From the NCBI GenBank assembly GCA_022393335.1, contig JAJEKB010021931.1, forward strand, positions 552,169-616,168: a stretch of DNA of 64,000 nt, read 5' to 3'. Source of the DNA: Macrotrachela quadricornifera. Taxonomy: Eukaryota > Rotifera > Eurotatoria > Philodinida > Philodinidae. Every line of letters starts with the position of its first letter. Position 1 is the stretch's first letter. The notes under the pieces are model-generated. The model was not told the origin of the DNA, ran no database searches, and saw nothing but the letters and a program-made list of their open reading frames with translations. The translations under genes and the position numbers were made by a program. Positions 11,928 to 24,562 of this stretch are shown piece after piece.

Positions 11928-13229
11928 ATATTTTGCATAATAAACGAGATGACGTCCTAATATTTTTGTTTGATTTATATCAAGAATGAATCTTTTCTTT
12001 AACTCATTGCGTTTGCTCCGAAATTATAATTATCACTCTAATAAATGGAAGATTTCATTATAACATATTTCCTCTAAAATACTAATCTTGACGGGAATCT
12101 CATTTCAGATACTTATTAACAGCTACGTTGTCATTAGTATGATACACATAAATAACTTCATTTGTATACAAAGATCTTACGGGTGTATTATTTACAAATG
12201 TCATAATTAAAATTAACTTTACTCTAAATGATGATTTTGAGTTCCCAATTTTGTATTTGTTTCTTCAAATTTTTTGCTTTAGTTTTAGACTATAGATCTG
12301 CAAAATGACTTTTTTTTTCTAGTTTCAGTGTTTATTATAGCTAAAATTTTCTATTTTCACATGTATCAAAACTCATGATCGACATTTGTTCAGACTGCAA
12401 ACAATCTATTTACATCTCGATTGGCACTGTATTAATAAAGAGTGAAAGAAATATCTATGATTTGAATAGATAACTAAGATCTAGATGATTAGAATTACAA
12501 TTTTTTAGAGCTAGTTCCAAAATTATTTTCAAGACTAAGCTTAAGTTTTCTAACCACAATAAAAAAAAAGGTAAAACACTACTAAAAAGGTATATTGTGT
12601 TTTGCATACTTTAAAATCAACTTGACTTTCAAAAAATTCATTTCTTGAGGACCGAACAGCGATTTGTAAAAGGCTTTTATTGAATTTGGAAACAAAAATG
12701 GTCAATTTACAGATTTTTATAACAAATAACGCTCGTGCGTGTCACTCGCTCAACCCTCGACTGAAACATTGAAAGTACTTATATACCACTCCACCATATC
12801 GACACAGTCACAGATAACACCACACATTTGCATCTGTATCAGTTTTCATACTTTTATCATTCACATAATTCATTATAAAAAGAAAACAATCAAACTCTTA
12901 ATCTGATCGAATCTGTTTATCTGTGTTCACAATCGAAAACGTCCGCACCTCCGACTTAAGTTCAGCCAATATGTGTACCTTAGAGAGCAAAATTAATTCG
13001 CCAGAGATAGATGCTCATCAAACTGTTCACAAACCAGTAATGTGAATGCACATTATCAACTACGTATCTTAAGTGTAACACGTTCTCTACAATTTCAACA
13101 CGTATTTCACAATCACAGAATCTGAGTTAAGGCAAATCGCTCTTCGTTATGTCCCAATATACTCCAGTATAATATTCCCATCGATTTTCATAACGTCGCA
13201 ACCTACGGCCTACAGCTTTACCTACCATA
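11928..13229. other. Intergenic DNA, no gene seen
   Basis: It starts with the 3' flank of the flavoprotein gene (AATAAA just after the stop). The stretch from about 12720 to 13230 is noticeably less AT-rich but has no long frame and no motif I recognise. It may be old transposon DNA leading into the minisatellite that follows. Confidence 0.4.
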
Positions 13230-13369
13230 TTGGACTTCAGCATCTAGTAGCGCTCCTACGAAGCAGTATTGAATATATAAGCGTACCCCAACAATATCCA
13301 ACGAGAAGAGCTATGATTATCACCACCGCATAGTATATCAGGACCCACCGGCACGATCACCATATAGCA

Positions 13370-13560
13370 CTTAACGACCTATGGGCATCCCTATAGTATA
13401 GAACTTGAGGACTCAAGCATACCCCTATAGTATAGTAGTTGAAGACCTAAGGGTACCCCTACATAATAGGCCTTGAGGACCCAAGGGTACCCCTACATAA
13501 TAGGCCTCGAGGACCCAAGGGTACCCCTATATAGTAGCCCTTGAGAACCATTAGCCATTC
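13370..13560. repeat. 34-bp minisatellite array (reverse orientation)
   Basis: Five to six units of 34 bp. The clearest run GGTACCCCTACATAATAGG then CCTTGAGGACCCAAG, nearly identical in the two units starting near 13454 and 13488. More worn units extend upstream to about 13230. A block at 13660-13690 (CTCACTACAGTCGAGGGA) resembles the CTACAGTCAAGG block that borders other arrays. No forward partner array is evident here, so this may be half of a fold-back element. Confidence 0.75.
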
Positions 13561-14011
13561 CCAGAACATAGCGGAAGCCTTGGCGGCGTCTTGAGAAGCT
13601 GTAATCTGAGTATTCTTTTTGACCTTTGTCCTTGACACAAACGAACAAACTATTTTTTTTCATATGACCCTCACTACAGTCGAGGGAATAATCTTTACTG
13701 TTAAGTAACATGGATCGAATATAATTGTTTAAGGTCATAATTTCTAATTTTTTTTTCTCTCAACCGACATTTAGAAATTTCTTAAAAAGTAAACATTTAT
13801 AGAATATATGATTAAATTTTATTCTTGTTTATTATATAAGGAGTTTCATAAACAAAAGTGTGCATAGAACATGAATGCAGATTATGACAACACGACGAAG
13901 AGAAAAAAGTCATCACATGACATGCTATATGGTTTTAAAAAATAATCTTCAACCCACAAACTTTTAATATTCAAATGATCTTCGAACGTTTATCATATTA
14001 TTATTTATTTG

Positions 14012-14982
14012 TAACGGGTGATAAAAAAGTTTTTGGACAAAGTGTTTGTTTACTTTTAACCCGCTCGAAAGTATTTCCGATGAATCAAAAGCTACCAGTT
14101 AGAACCAGAATTTTGTGCTCTTTTCAAACTTAGGCCAAAATGTTCTTGGTTTTTTCTTTAGTCAAGAGTAACGAACTAATCTTTGAAAAGTCCAAAAAGC
14201 TAGTATTGGGACAAAACCATTTCCATACATTTTTGTATTTACGCATAATTTCGATTCAAAACTAGAAATTACGTTCTTTACTTGTATACCACCTTGTAGA
14301 GCAGAAGCGAGCTTACAAAACGCACAATTTAAGAATTTTTGTCTCTTAAGAAGGTATGTTAATTCTTATTTTTCCTATACGCACTCATTATTTGAAAAAT
14401 CGATCTTCCAACGAAAAACATTTTAAGTTGAACGGACCTTTTCTCAAAATGCTTGTACCTCTGCTTGAGTAAAAGCCACAGGTTAGTTGAATATCGCTTA
14501 TTGTACAACTGTCTTTGCTGTACAAAACGACCGACTCCAACAATTCTTAACGTGTTCGAAAAGGAACTTTAGAATAAACAAAAACTGTTGCCTTACCACT
14601 AAGAATAATTTATTCAGGCTTTTCAAAAAAACTTTTATTATTCTTGAATAAAATAGACACAAAATCTCTAAGCCCGTATTTGAAAAATGTACAAAATTCT
14701 GACCGCTATCTGTAGCTTTTGACTTGTTTGAGTTCCTTTCAAGTAGGCCGAAAACGAACAAAAATGTGTGGAAAATATTTTGTCCCAACACTAGTTTTTT
14801 GGACTTTTCAAAGATTATTTCATTACTCTTGACTAAAGAAAAAAGGAAGGACTTTTGAGCCCAGATTTGAAAAGAGTACGAAATTCTGGTTCTGCCTGAT
14901 AGCTTTTGATTCATTAGAAATACTTCTAAGCAGGTCAAAAGTAAACAAACACTTAGCCCAAAAGCTTTTTTATCACCCGTTA
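14012..14982. mobile_element. Inverted-repeat DNA transposon (non-autonomous, about 225-bp TIRs)
   Basis: The ends are TAACGGGTGATAAAAAAG (14012) and its inverse CTTTTTTATCACCCGTTA (to 14982). The arms, about 14012-14240 and 14755-14982, match as inverted copies throughout (for example GTGTTTGTTTACTTTTAACC and AAAAGTAAACAAACAC; CTTTAGTCAAGAGTAA and its inverse). TATTTG flanks both sides (14006-14011 and 14983-14988), a probable 6-bp target duplication; a TA-type insertion is the alternative. The right arm contains a second, diverged copy of its own end (about 14700-14770). The frame at 14498-14938 is not transposase-like. The element adjoins the channel gene and supplies its stop codon. Confidence 0.8.
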
Positions 14983-16970
14983 TATTTGTCTTTTAAGTCT
15001 AATCGATTGCCATTGACGTCGAATAAGTCGATAGAGCATTTCAATAAATTCCATAATTGAAAGAAAACTAATTCCAATCCATAAACCAGTTTGTCCACCA
15101 ATATTTGAAAGAACACCAACTAAATCAATTTGTGCTTTTTGTGTACTATTTTCAACGACAGTTGTTTCACAAACAATATCTACTCCAAGATAATTCGATT
15201 GAATATGTGAACGCCATTCTGTTGACCAATCTGATGGTAATGGAACTGTAGAATTTTCAACAAATGATTTTATTCCATCCATTTGCCAATCAAGTGGTGC
15301 TGATAATGAAGATTTTTGAATCTTTAAATCTACTAGTGAACATTGTTGTGAACACTCCGAGCAATATTGTTCTTGAAGAGAAAATGTAGATAATAGTGTA
15401 TCAATAGCTTGAATATAACAAGGAGTGGAAACAGTAATATTGCAAACAGGTGCTAAAATAGCATTGTTTGTATTTGGTAAAACAATTAAGCGATCATTCC
15501 ATTGGTAAGGACTGATACAACCACATACTACATACCTAAAATAAATGGATTTCGTAAAATATAATCTAAAATGAATGTAGAATTATATAAGGATAGATAT
15601 TTGCATCCATCTATCGACTTTCTACATGGATTATATTAGAACTTGACATTATTGAGTTTATTTTGTACCGACATATAACAATACAAATTTTAGGAACAAA
15701 TTATATTTATCTTTCATCATCGATACGGATTAATTATAGATAGCAATTTATTAAAATTTATTGTTTACAATATATTAAATCCTCTTGTATTACATATTTT
15801 AATCTACTAGAGATTGTAAAAATAATTTTTACTCTTACAATTCAATTCGTTGAGTTATCTCTAAATATACATACGCATATGTTTGCTGGCAGAGTTGATA
15901 ACAAGTCGTTTCACTAAAACCATAATCCGCACCGTGATAATGAGTATCATACATAATTTTCATTTGTAAAGGAACTTTATCAGTACATCTTGTATATGGA
16001 GGTGGTAATAATGAAATTATCTTTTTTTTATAACTCATTTTATGTTGTTGTCCTGGTGATAAAAATAAACCGGATGCTTCAATCAATGGTAAATTAGTAT
16101 TATCATGTACCAAAGCTACTATACCAACACCTGAATAAGAAATAAAAAACAACTATTCGTTCAATGAATTTATTATATATATGCACCTTTCGAAAGATAC
16201 GGAACATACTGATGACTATGAACATAAAATTCCATACTAAGTACACCATTTCCACCATTATCATTGGCATAATGTAGAGTATAATTACTATTTTTCATTT
16301 TAGCATTAAATGTATAACAAAGACCATAAGTTGATGAAGTAAATGTTGTAAAATTTTCAATTGAACATGGAATATTATTATATTTACAGTTGTAAAGCAT
16401 TGAAGAAAATGAATGAAAGTAAGATTCGACTGATTGATTTGTATTCAAACTATCTACTAAAAATTGTTCAATTGATGGAGCTAAATATAAAGGTATTGTA
16501 CTTGTATTAGTTAAATTAAATGTATTTGTATAATTTAAAAATGGTCCAATAAATTTATCAAGACGAAGTGGAGATCCATTACAAATACTAACTGCTGGAA
16601 AATATTGTGGCCATTCTGTAATAACATCCAGATCTATTTGTGTTGGATAATCAAAATATGATATTATTGCAATTGTCACAAAATAAATCGTAATTGCAGT
16701 AAAACAAATAAATGATACAGACCAAAATATACAATTTTCTTTACTTTCACTACGAGCAATACCTGGAAGACCATGAGTTGATGTATTTAAACTAAATTCA
16801 CGAATGATTGAACGACGACGACGAACCTTTTTTTCTTTATCTGTCATTATTGGGACCTCTGATGGAAATATTGTTGATGGATTTGAAACAAATGCAATAC
16901 GAGTTGTCGAACTCATTGTCGAAGATGTTTCTTTTTTCTTCGTTGGTGCAGCCAAACTAAACGACATCAT
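14980..16970 (-). CDS. Degenerin/ENaC-family sodium channel subunit
   Basis: Three exons: 16970-16187, 16130-15875 and 15535-14980, giving 531 residues. The introns are 56 nt and an unusually long 339 nt. N-terminal cytosolic part carries the gating His-Gly (HG, residues 66-67). TM1 is about 81-105, followed by a large Cys-rich ectodomain beginning with FPAVSICN (124-131). TM2 has the pore signature GGQTGLWIGISFLSIMEFIE, close to the family 'GLFxGxSxLSxxE' pattern, with G-I-S as the selectivity filter. Such trimeric amiloride-sensitive channels pass Na+ and are gated by peptides, acid or force; peptide gating is possible here but not shown. The start is one of two adjacent ATGs. The stop TAA (14980-14982) lies in the end of a transposon, so the cytosolic tail was probably longer. 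Family certain, ligand unknown. Confidence 0.9.
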
Positions 16971-16998
16971 TCGGAAAAGAATTTCTCTATTAAATTGA

Positions 16999-19900
16999 TT
17001 TGAAAATTCGATTCTTCACTTTTTTTTTATGTTTAAATTCTTTCTATGATTAGCGTACGTTATTCAAAAGTATTAATTAAATGTGATACTTTGACTTTTC
17101 CTACTTTTCTTTATGAATGAGAAAATGTCTTCTCTTGATATACGAAAAAAGAAAATGTTTTTTCTTAAATCATTCTTTTTATAAACAAACACAATAAAAT
17201 TTAACTGATATTTAAGTTCAAAGAGTTCTCACATAAAATAAACTTAGGAAAGATTTTCAACAAACATGTAGGAGAAAAAAATAAGAACGATAGAGTTAAC
17301 AGAATGTAAATAATTATTCTATTTTATTCGTAATTGGTAATGCAAATCTTACAAACAGTCCAACATTGAACCATATTTTCATAGTACAATTATAAACTAT
17401 TTTTGAATCTCAATGTAGATTTACATCTAGATGCTGATAATTATTTCAAACACGAGAAGATGTGGAGTTATACGTTATCCATTATTCTATGAGAAGTCAT
17501 TGTGGATTCCTGACCTTCTAGAAAAGTGAAGTCGTAAATGATTCGGAATCCAACAATTTTCTATATCAGAAATTCTGAAATTCAGTCAATCATGTAATCA
17601 ATACTATAGATGTAACAAGCAGACATACGGTTGTCAGGATTCGTTTTCTTAGAAGTCATTGCACAAGAATCAGGACTGAACCTTCAATATTGAGTTCTGA
17701 AATTCTCACTAGACATACATTTGAAAATGATCAATGCAATCATCATGCCAAAGAATGTGTGGATGTCATTAAGATTTTTACATTACCCCTATTCTCCTTA
17801 TATTTCCTGTATATTAGAGTTGAAAATAATCTATCTTCGAGAGTTAGTTTCATCAGATTATTTTACATGTTACTTCTTACTTCTCACCACATAAAATTCA
17901 AATTTATACTTTATGTCTCTTTATTTTATAAACAAAGAGATAATCAAATATATTCATATTGTCTCACTCTTGCAGATCATTCATTAATGAACGTATATTT
18001 TTGTTATACAATGAACTTGTCCAGTACAGATAAACTGATATTAATTTCTATTGCGTTGACTATATGTCATTTGAGGCATATATAATTCGAAAAGAATATC
18101 CAGGTCGAAATCACCTTATTAAATCCTATGAAATTCCAAAAATGCTGACAAGATTGCATCAGAATCCAATATTCGGGTTCACCGTCCTGAGTAGTCTTTA
18201 CAACTTTCAATCAACATTAATCATGATTAAGATATTCTTTTAATTTAAAAAGCATTTAGAATTTAATAAGATATTAGGATATCTCTCTAATGAAAAAAAT
18301 CATAGGTGTGTGTTTGGAAAATGAGATCTATGCATCCTCTAATTTAAGCTTTTCACATCTGAACACTCTCACTCTCAAAAATTCTGTTAAATGTTACTCA
18401 TAAACAATATGTTTGTAAATTGGTATATCGAACAAATAAAAAAGCATTTCATTTAAAACTGAAATTTTTAGTTGAGTTCGTTTGAACATGGATTTTTAGA
18501 CAATGAATCTTAGAACTTCATTCATAAACAATACAAATTCATTTGTCAAATTATTTTTGACCATTATCAAACACACTTCAACATTTGGAAATATCTTTAA
18601 GTTTATTTTTTGGCAAGACATTGTAGTTTCTACTTTTCTAGGAACGAAACCGAAAACTAAAACTCATAAATCTTGAATATCATAACTTACTTTCGGAAAA
18701 AATCTGATCTTACTCCTGGTGTTTGTACGTTCAATAGACTTGATATTGTAGATTTGTTTTCTAAAATAGATGTGAAATAAAATGACTCAAATTATAAGAT
18801 CACTATTGATCATTTGTAAATCATTGGTGACCGATTATTATTAATATTTAAAATAAAAAATAATGTTATTAATAGTTTAGTCTCAATTATTGGCCATTAA
18901 ATAAACAAAAGATACAAATATGGAGACAAGATAATGATTTATTTTTTATAAACTATTAGCGTGCTCATACACTGAATCTTCATCTATCTACTAAAAGACG
19001 AAAATAAAAAATTTACAAATCATATAGATACTTCTAAATGTTCAGTACTATATATTTTGCAAAGATCTATCTTAATAAAACACAGACACAAGAAGAGAAA
19101 TATTAGTTATCAATGCACGGCACTGATGAAACGTGTGATGTTAAGTAATCAAACAAGAGAAATAACTTACCTGTACTTTTTTCCAATGCTTCGGTAAATA
19201 ATAGATGCGAGAAGTTAACTATATTTGACTAAGCAAACAGTAGCCGTAGTATTTACTTTTAATACCTTCTTTCAATATGTTGACAAAAAAATGATCTATC
19301 CATTCCATTAATAAGAACAAATGATGCAAAATTTTTTTATAATATATAGGACAAACAACAACCACTTGTTAAATATCAAAGGAACTTAAAGAAAATTTAA
19401 AGAAAAATAATGTAGATCATTTTTTTCTTAGAAACTCTGATTTTCATCAAGTTTTCTATTAGAAAAAAAGTCAGAATGTTTTTTTTTTAAATTCATATTC
19501 TTGTTAAATTTTAGAAAATATTTCTACCAAAAAAAACATAAAGAAAAACCAATATTTTGCTTCATTTTAATAATTCTAATAATACAAAAATAATTTAATT
19601 GTTGTAAAAATGTAAATCATAAACTGCTTTATCATGATTAATAAAATGATCATATATTTTCATCACTTTATTACAATTGAAGTTGCTAGAGAAAGCGTAA
19701 AGGTTATGTAGATGAGTTTTTAAAAACCAACATACCAGTAAAGTTCAGATGACGATTCATTACATTGGCTTAATGTATTAAAAAATCACAAGTTAGAAAA
19801 AGAGAAGTAAAAATTTTTCCACGTCAGTCAAGTCAGGTTCATTGAAAATTTTTTCTCAAGTTGGTCAAATGAAGTCAGAATTGTCAAAAACTTTTTTCAA

Positions 19901-22581
19901 ATCAGTATAGTGGAAACTCAAATAAGCCTTGTATGAAGTACGTTTTGATGGCTCAAAAGGAAGACCTTAAAAATAATAGATACCGCAACAAAACAGTCTT
20001 AAGTAGTTATGAGACACGCTTTCTATAGGTCTCAAAGAGTTGCACGTACTACTTCTGAGATAGTCGTCGAAAAGTTCCCCATAGTACTCTTAAGGATGCG
20101 TTAAAAACTTACAGATCTTTTTTGTTCACCACTCATTCACCGTTTTATTTTGCTGATATAGGCTGTATATAAATACGAGTGAATTCATGAAAAATTACCG
20201 TCATGTAGAGGATGTTTTAAGATTAAATGCTTGTGTAAGTGTCTTATCATACTGTTGAACACGTCCTGCGCATCTGAGTGCAAATGATGAAGTAAGGACT
20301 TTTTTGATAATTAGTATCGTAATTAATTATAGATTGTGAGGCAACACTTTCGAACCCGAAATTTTCTACAACCTTGCAAGTTAATCGGTAAGTTTCTTGT
20401 ATTCAATAAATTAATTTTATTTTGAATCCACCTTTGCATCAAAACCATGAGTAAGTTTAGCTACCACCTTGTATCTACCAGTTGATCTCATTCAGGTATG
20501 CAAAACTCAACAGAATTCGTACACAAATTCCATTCAGCTTTTCATACCTAAATAAAAAAGGTTCAGTGCCAATGAGCACGTACAAAACCATATTTTTTTA
20601 GTTGATGTAAAAAGTTTAATACGAAATCCTCTCTGCAGAACCTTGTTTGAGAATTTTTAAAAATGTTTTGTACAAAAACCCTTCCCACGAAACCTTCTCT
20701 TTACGATACTAAAAAATTACGATATCGTGATTTTCGTTGAACTTAAAACTATTTTGAAAAGAATGAAACATGGTAATATGAGCATAGACTACTATGTGAA
20801 CTTCTTTACACTATACGATCGATAAAATATAAAAAGATCTCGAATCACTTAATTATTTCATTTCTATTTTCTATGAATTGCGTGCAACATTTTGAAGTCC
20901 ATTCTATAAATTCGATGATTTGAATAATAACGTACAACTTAGATGAACTAGAAATAAAGTACTAACACAGATCTCTTTTAGTAAAGTTTATCACAGTTAA
21001 TTCATTCAGACATACGCGATGATCCAATTCAGGCTTAGAAAATAATTTCAACAGATTCATTTTTGTATACATTCACCTTTTTAAATCGAATGGAAAGATA
21101 AAAGAAACATTTTGATGATATCCACAAATCCATTAGATTTTATGCCGTTAAAGAAGTTAAAACATTATTCAAGACAAAAATCATCAAAATATTCGAACAC
21201 AATCTCTGAGAAAAAAATTTATGCGCAGTGTTCAAAGACAGTATACTGTCTATTATGAAAAATGTAGAGAATAACAATTGAGCGAAGCGAATCATATGAG
21301 AGTAAGGAAAATCAAAACCTGCCGTTGTAACTGTGAAAAATTTTCTTGTTTTGATTGCTTTGACGAGAAATATTATATTATTGTAAAAATGACTAAGTCA
21401 ATAGCAAAGACACCAAATAACACATAGTGTATATATCTTCTTCATAAGAAAACAAAGAAAAATAAAGTATTTTTTCTACTAGATTTCTTCTTAAAATACA
21501 GTGAAACTCATTGGCGGACTCCATCATCATGAAAGTATTAATACAAAGCATTCTTAGTATTTAATCATCAAAATATATATCTTAGAGAAGATGTATCTCT
21601 TTCTATTTATGAATGTCTTAAGGTATTCAAAAATATTAACTTTCTTAGCTGTATTATCTATCTCGATTCATTGTTCATATGACTAAAAGGTGTCATTAAT
21701 AATACGCTACTTTATTTTTTATTTAACATTCCATCTTTTTTCTCGACTTATTTATGAGAAAGCTTGTATTATATTTTATTCAATTGAATGGATAATAATA
21801 GAAAAATGAAAAAAAGGTTAAATTTTAGTTTACTGAAAAACATTTTGAGGAGTTTAGTTTGAAATATAAAATGAATATATAGAAATGAAGGTAACATATG
21901 TCTTTCGTAGAAATTTTCTATTTTCTAATTAAGATCAATTAATGTTTTTTTCTTTTATCTTGTTCTTCACCATTTATCCATTTAACAAATCTAAATGAGC
22001 GTAAAAACTAATACAATGAAAATCTTCTTACATAGTTTAACGAAAATTACTCAAAAAATAGAAACACAATACAGCAAAACAACCATACTAGAATACAAAA
22101 AAAACATTCACATAGTTTTTAACAAATTTTTTTGAGCTAGAGGATAATCATATACTATATATAGTCCAAATATGAGATGTAGTTATTAATATATTGAAAA
22201 AAATGAAAAAGAATTGAATTGTTGTCCTACTTATTTTCTCCTTAGGTTCTTACTTAATTTCATATCTCGAATCAATAGATGACGTCTAAAAATCTCTATT
22301 CAAATTTTCATGAAGACTTGAGATTTTATATGTGATTTTTCTTCTAAATTCTAGCATTTAAATAGACTATTGTTTCTATCGAAATTTTTATATACGATAG
22401 TTCATAACAAATATATGTAAGTATACCATATGACTTCTAGAAAGAATTATCTTCTTACAATAGATTATGTTTATAGTGATAAAAATAGCATGTAAATTCA
22501 TTATTCAAATTGAATAGATAAGTCTTCTACATGCTATAAAAAAAACTCTCATATATTTATAATGAAACAAATTCATGTTAA
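16999..22581. other. Long intergenic stretch, no gene supported
   Basis: About 5.6 kb of AT-rich DNA with only short frames. The longest (17690-18085) is rich in Ser, Leu, Tyr and Phe, lacks an ATG start and matches nothing I know. I found no tRNA, no array and no transposase motif. There are poly(A/T) tracts throughout. A slightly less AT-rich patch at about 19900-20300 may be an old insertion, but I could not find its ends. Confidence 0.4.
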
Positions 22582-24089
22582 GGAGCATTTCAAAATTTTT
22601 ACCGGTCGGTCGCTATGCCGTTCAGCCGCGACATAATGAATTTTATATCAAATGAAAGCTCGTCAAAAATGAGGTTTATTGATACTAAATAGTGAGGGCT
22701 ATGCAAACTTTTTAATATCAAACTTCAAATACTTTCAGAAATTTAATACTTTTTTGTAGTAGAAACATAAAGTACTAGAAATTCGAAAATGGAATTTTAT
22801 GTTTTTCTTGAATATTTTTACGTGATTCGGTAGGCCTCGTCGGGCTCTACAAAACCGTATATCTGAAAAGATTTTTAAACACACTTGTTGAATTAAAATT
22901 CAATGAAAACTGTCTAAAGAATGTACCGAAAACACGCATTCTTGACATTTCCTATAGAACAAAAAATGGTCTTTTACACTAAATTCAGCTGTTTTTCATT
23001 AGCATCCTTATGAACGATATTTGAAAACATACTCATTCGATGCAATTTTTCACGTTGTATCGAATGAGTATATTTCGAAATGCCTGTGATAGTAAAAATA
23101 ATCAAAAATATGACTTTTTTAAAAGATTTTTCAAATAGTTTTTCGAATTTTTTCATCACGAAAAACGACATAGAAAATCTTTCGTATATACAGTTCTGTA
23201 GAGCCCAATGAGATTTATCGAATCATGTAAAAAAATTCAAGAACACATAAACCCGAGCAATTGTTACATGCACATATACAAGTTAAGTCAATTAAAGAAA
23301 ATAGTATCACAAGAACTATACAGACATGTATTATTAAATAATTCTCATGATATAGGAAGAGACTGTAGTTATTGAAACAACAGAACAAATAAGCCTATCT
23401 AAGTTTGAAATAGCTTTATTTCACAAAACCATACGCATCATACGTTTGGTGCTTATCTATTTAACTTTAATAATATTCAAAGCTAAATAATGCGTGAAGA
23501 AACTCCAGAAATTGTTGAAGCTAGTGATGAATCTGAATTTTTAATAATATATAGTGGCTTATTTGTTGTCAAGGGCCATCACTTTTTTCATCTATCTTTC
23601 TTTCGCTTTTAGTCACTTTGCTAGCCGCCGATAGTAAGGTAATTAAAAGGGAACGATGAATGAATGCTATTTTATTTCGTTATTTCTCACGAATTACAGT
23701 TTTACTACACATTCAATTTGATACAAACTATTCCATTTAAACTGAATTCATCTCTAATAGGTTCTATTACGTGTTTAAGTATTAAGCTGTAGGTGGCTGA
23801 TGTTCAAAACAAAAGAAAGTCTCGAGAAAGAGTGAGAAAAATATAATTATTACTTTCTCAATGTAATAGAATTGAGCAGAAATCTTATCATAAATTAAAA
23901 ACTTCATTATATATTTCTCCCTGGAATAACATTATTTCCTATCCAGTATCTTGGGGTATCCTGCCAGTTGATCGCTCCCGTATATATACATACATCAGAA
24001 ACAGATATTATTTCAAAATGTCATTAAAATAAATTTATTATGCCGCGCCATAATGGCCGACCGATCGGCAAAAATTTTGAAATGTTCCC
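22582..24089. mobile_element. TIR element, about 1.5 kb, with TTAA-like borders
   Basis: The left end, GGAGCATTTCAAAATTTTTACCGGTCGGTCG, and the inverse of the right end, GGGAACATTTCAAAATTTTT followed by GCCGATCGGTCGG, match. The similarity continues (CATAATGAATTTTAT against CATAATAAATTTAT) for roughly 75 bp. The GC-rich ends stand out from the AT-rich surroundings. TTAA precedes the left end (22578-22581) and TTAT follows the right (24090-24093), suggesting a worn TTAA-type target. No transposase remains. A separate hairpin element lies inside (22797-23262). Confidence 0.7.
22797..23262. repeat. Nested fold-back element with inner hairpin
   Basis: TTCTTGAATATTTTTACGTG at about 22804, with the following GGGCTCTACAAAACCGTATAT (to about 22880), recurs inverted at 23170-23250 (TATATACAGTTCTGTAGAGCCC, ATGTAAAAAAATTCAAGAAC). 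Inside is a smaller hairpin at 23027-23072, with arms ATACTCATTCGATGCAA and TTGTATCGAATGAGTAT around a short loop. No coding potential. Confidence 0.65.
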
Positions 24090-24562
24090 TTATTTAATAT
24101 ATAAAACATGAGTCTTTTCTCTTCTTTTATGTATTAAGCTATTAATAGATCCTATCATTTATACAATAATTAGTATTTATTAAATATAAAAATAAACATT
24201 ATTTTTGACACAAGTCAAATAGTGTAAATGACATTTTCACTTGGTAATAAGATTTTATCAATTGACTTCTGATGAAAATTCAATATTTATGTAAGTATGA
24301 ATTTATATTCAATCTTTTTATATTATTCATAAATAATAAATGAAAACTCAATTGAAATAGATTTCAAGGAATAAATCTTTTTATTGTTTAATAGATTTCA
24401 TTTCACTTTTATAATACAATTCAAAAAAATTTAAGTAAATAAAACGGAATTTCATAGCATAGAGAAATGAGTTTTTGTTTACTAATGTAAAAAAATATTT
24501 CAAGTAATATAATGTAGATCAAAATCAAAATATAATCAACTATTTCAACAAGAAAAATTAAA

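Noticed and set aside
14498..14938. 146-codon minus-strand frame inside the TIR element
   Set aside because: It spans the inverted arm and an internal end-repeat; no transposase motif. It exists because the arm lacks stops in that frame.
17690..18085. 131-codon plus-strand frame
   Set aside because: No ATG at its start, no recognisable domain, composition typical of AT-rich chance frames.
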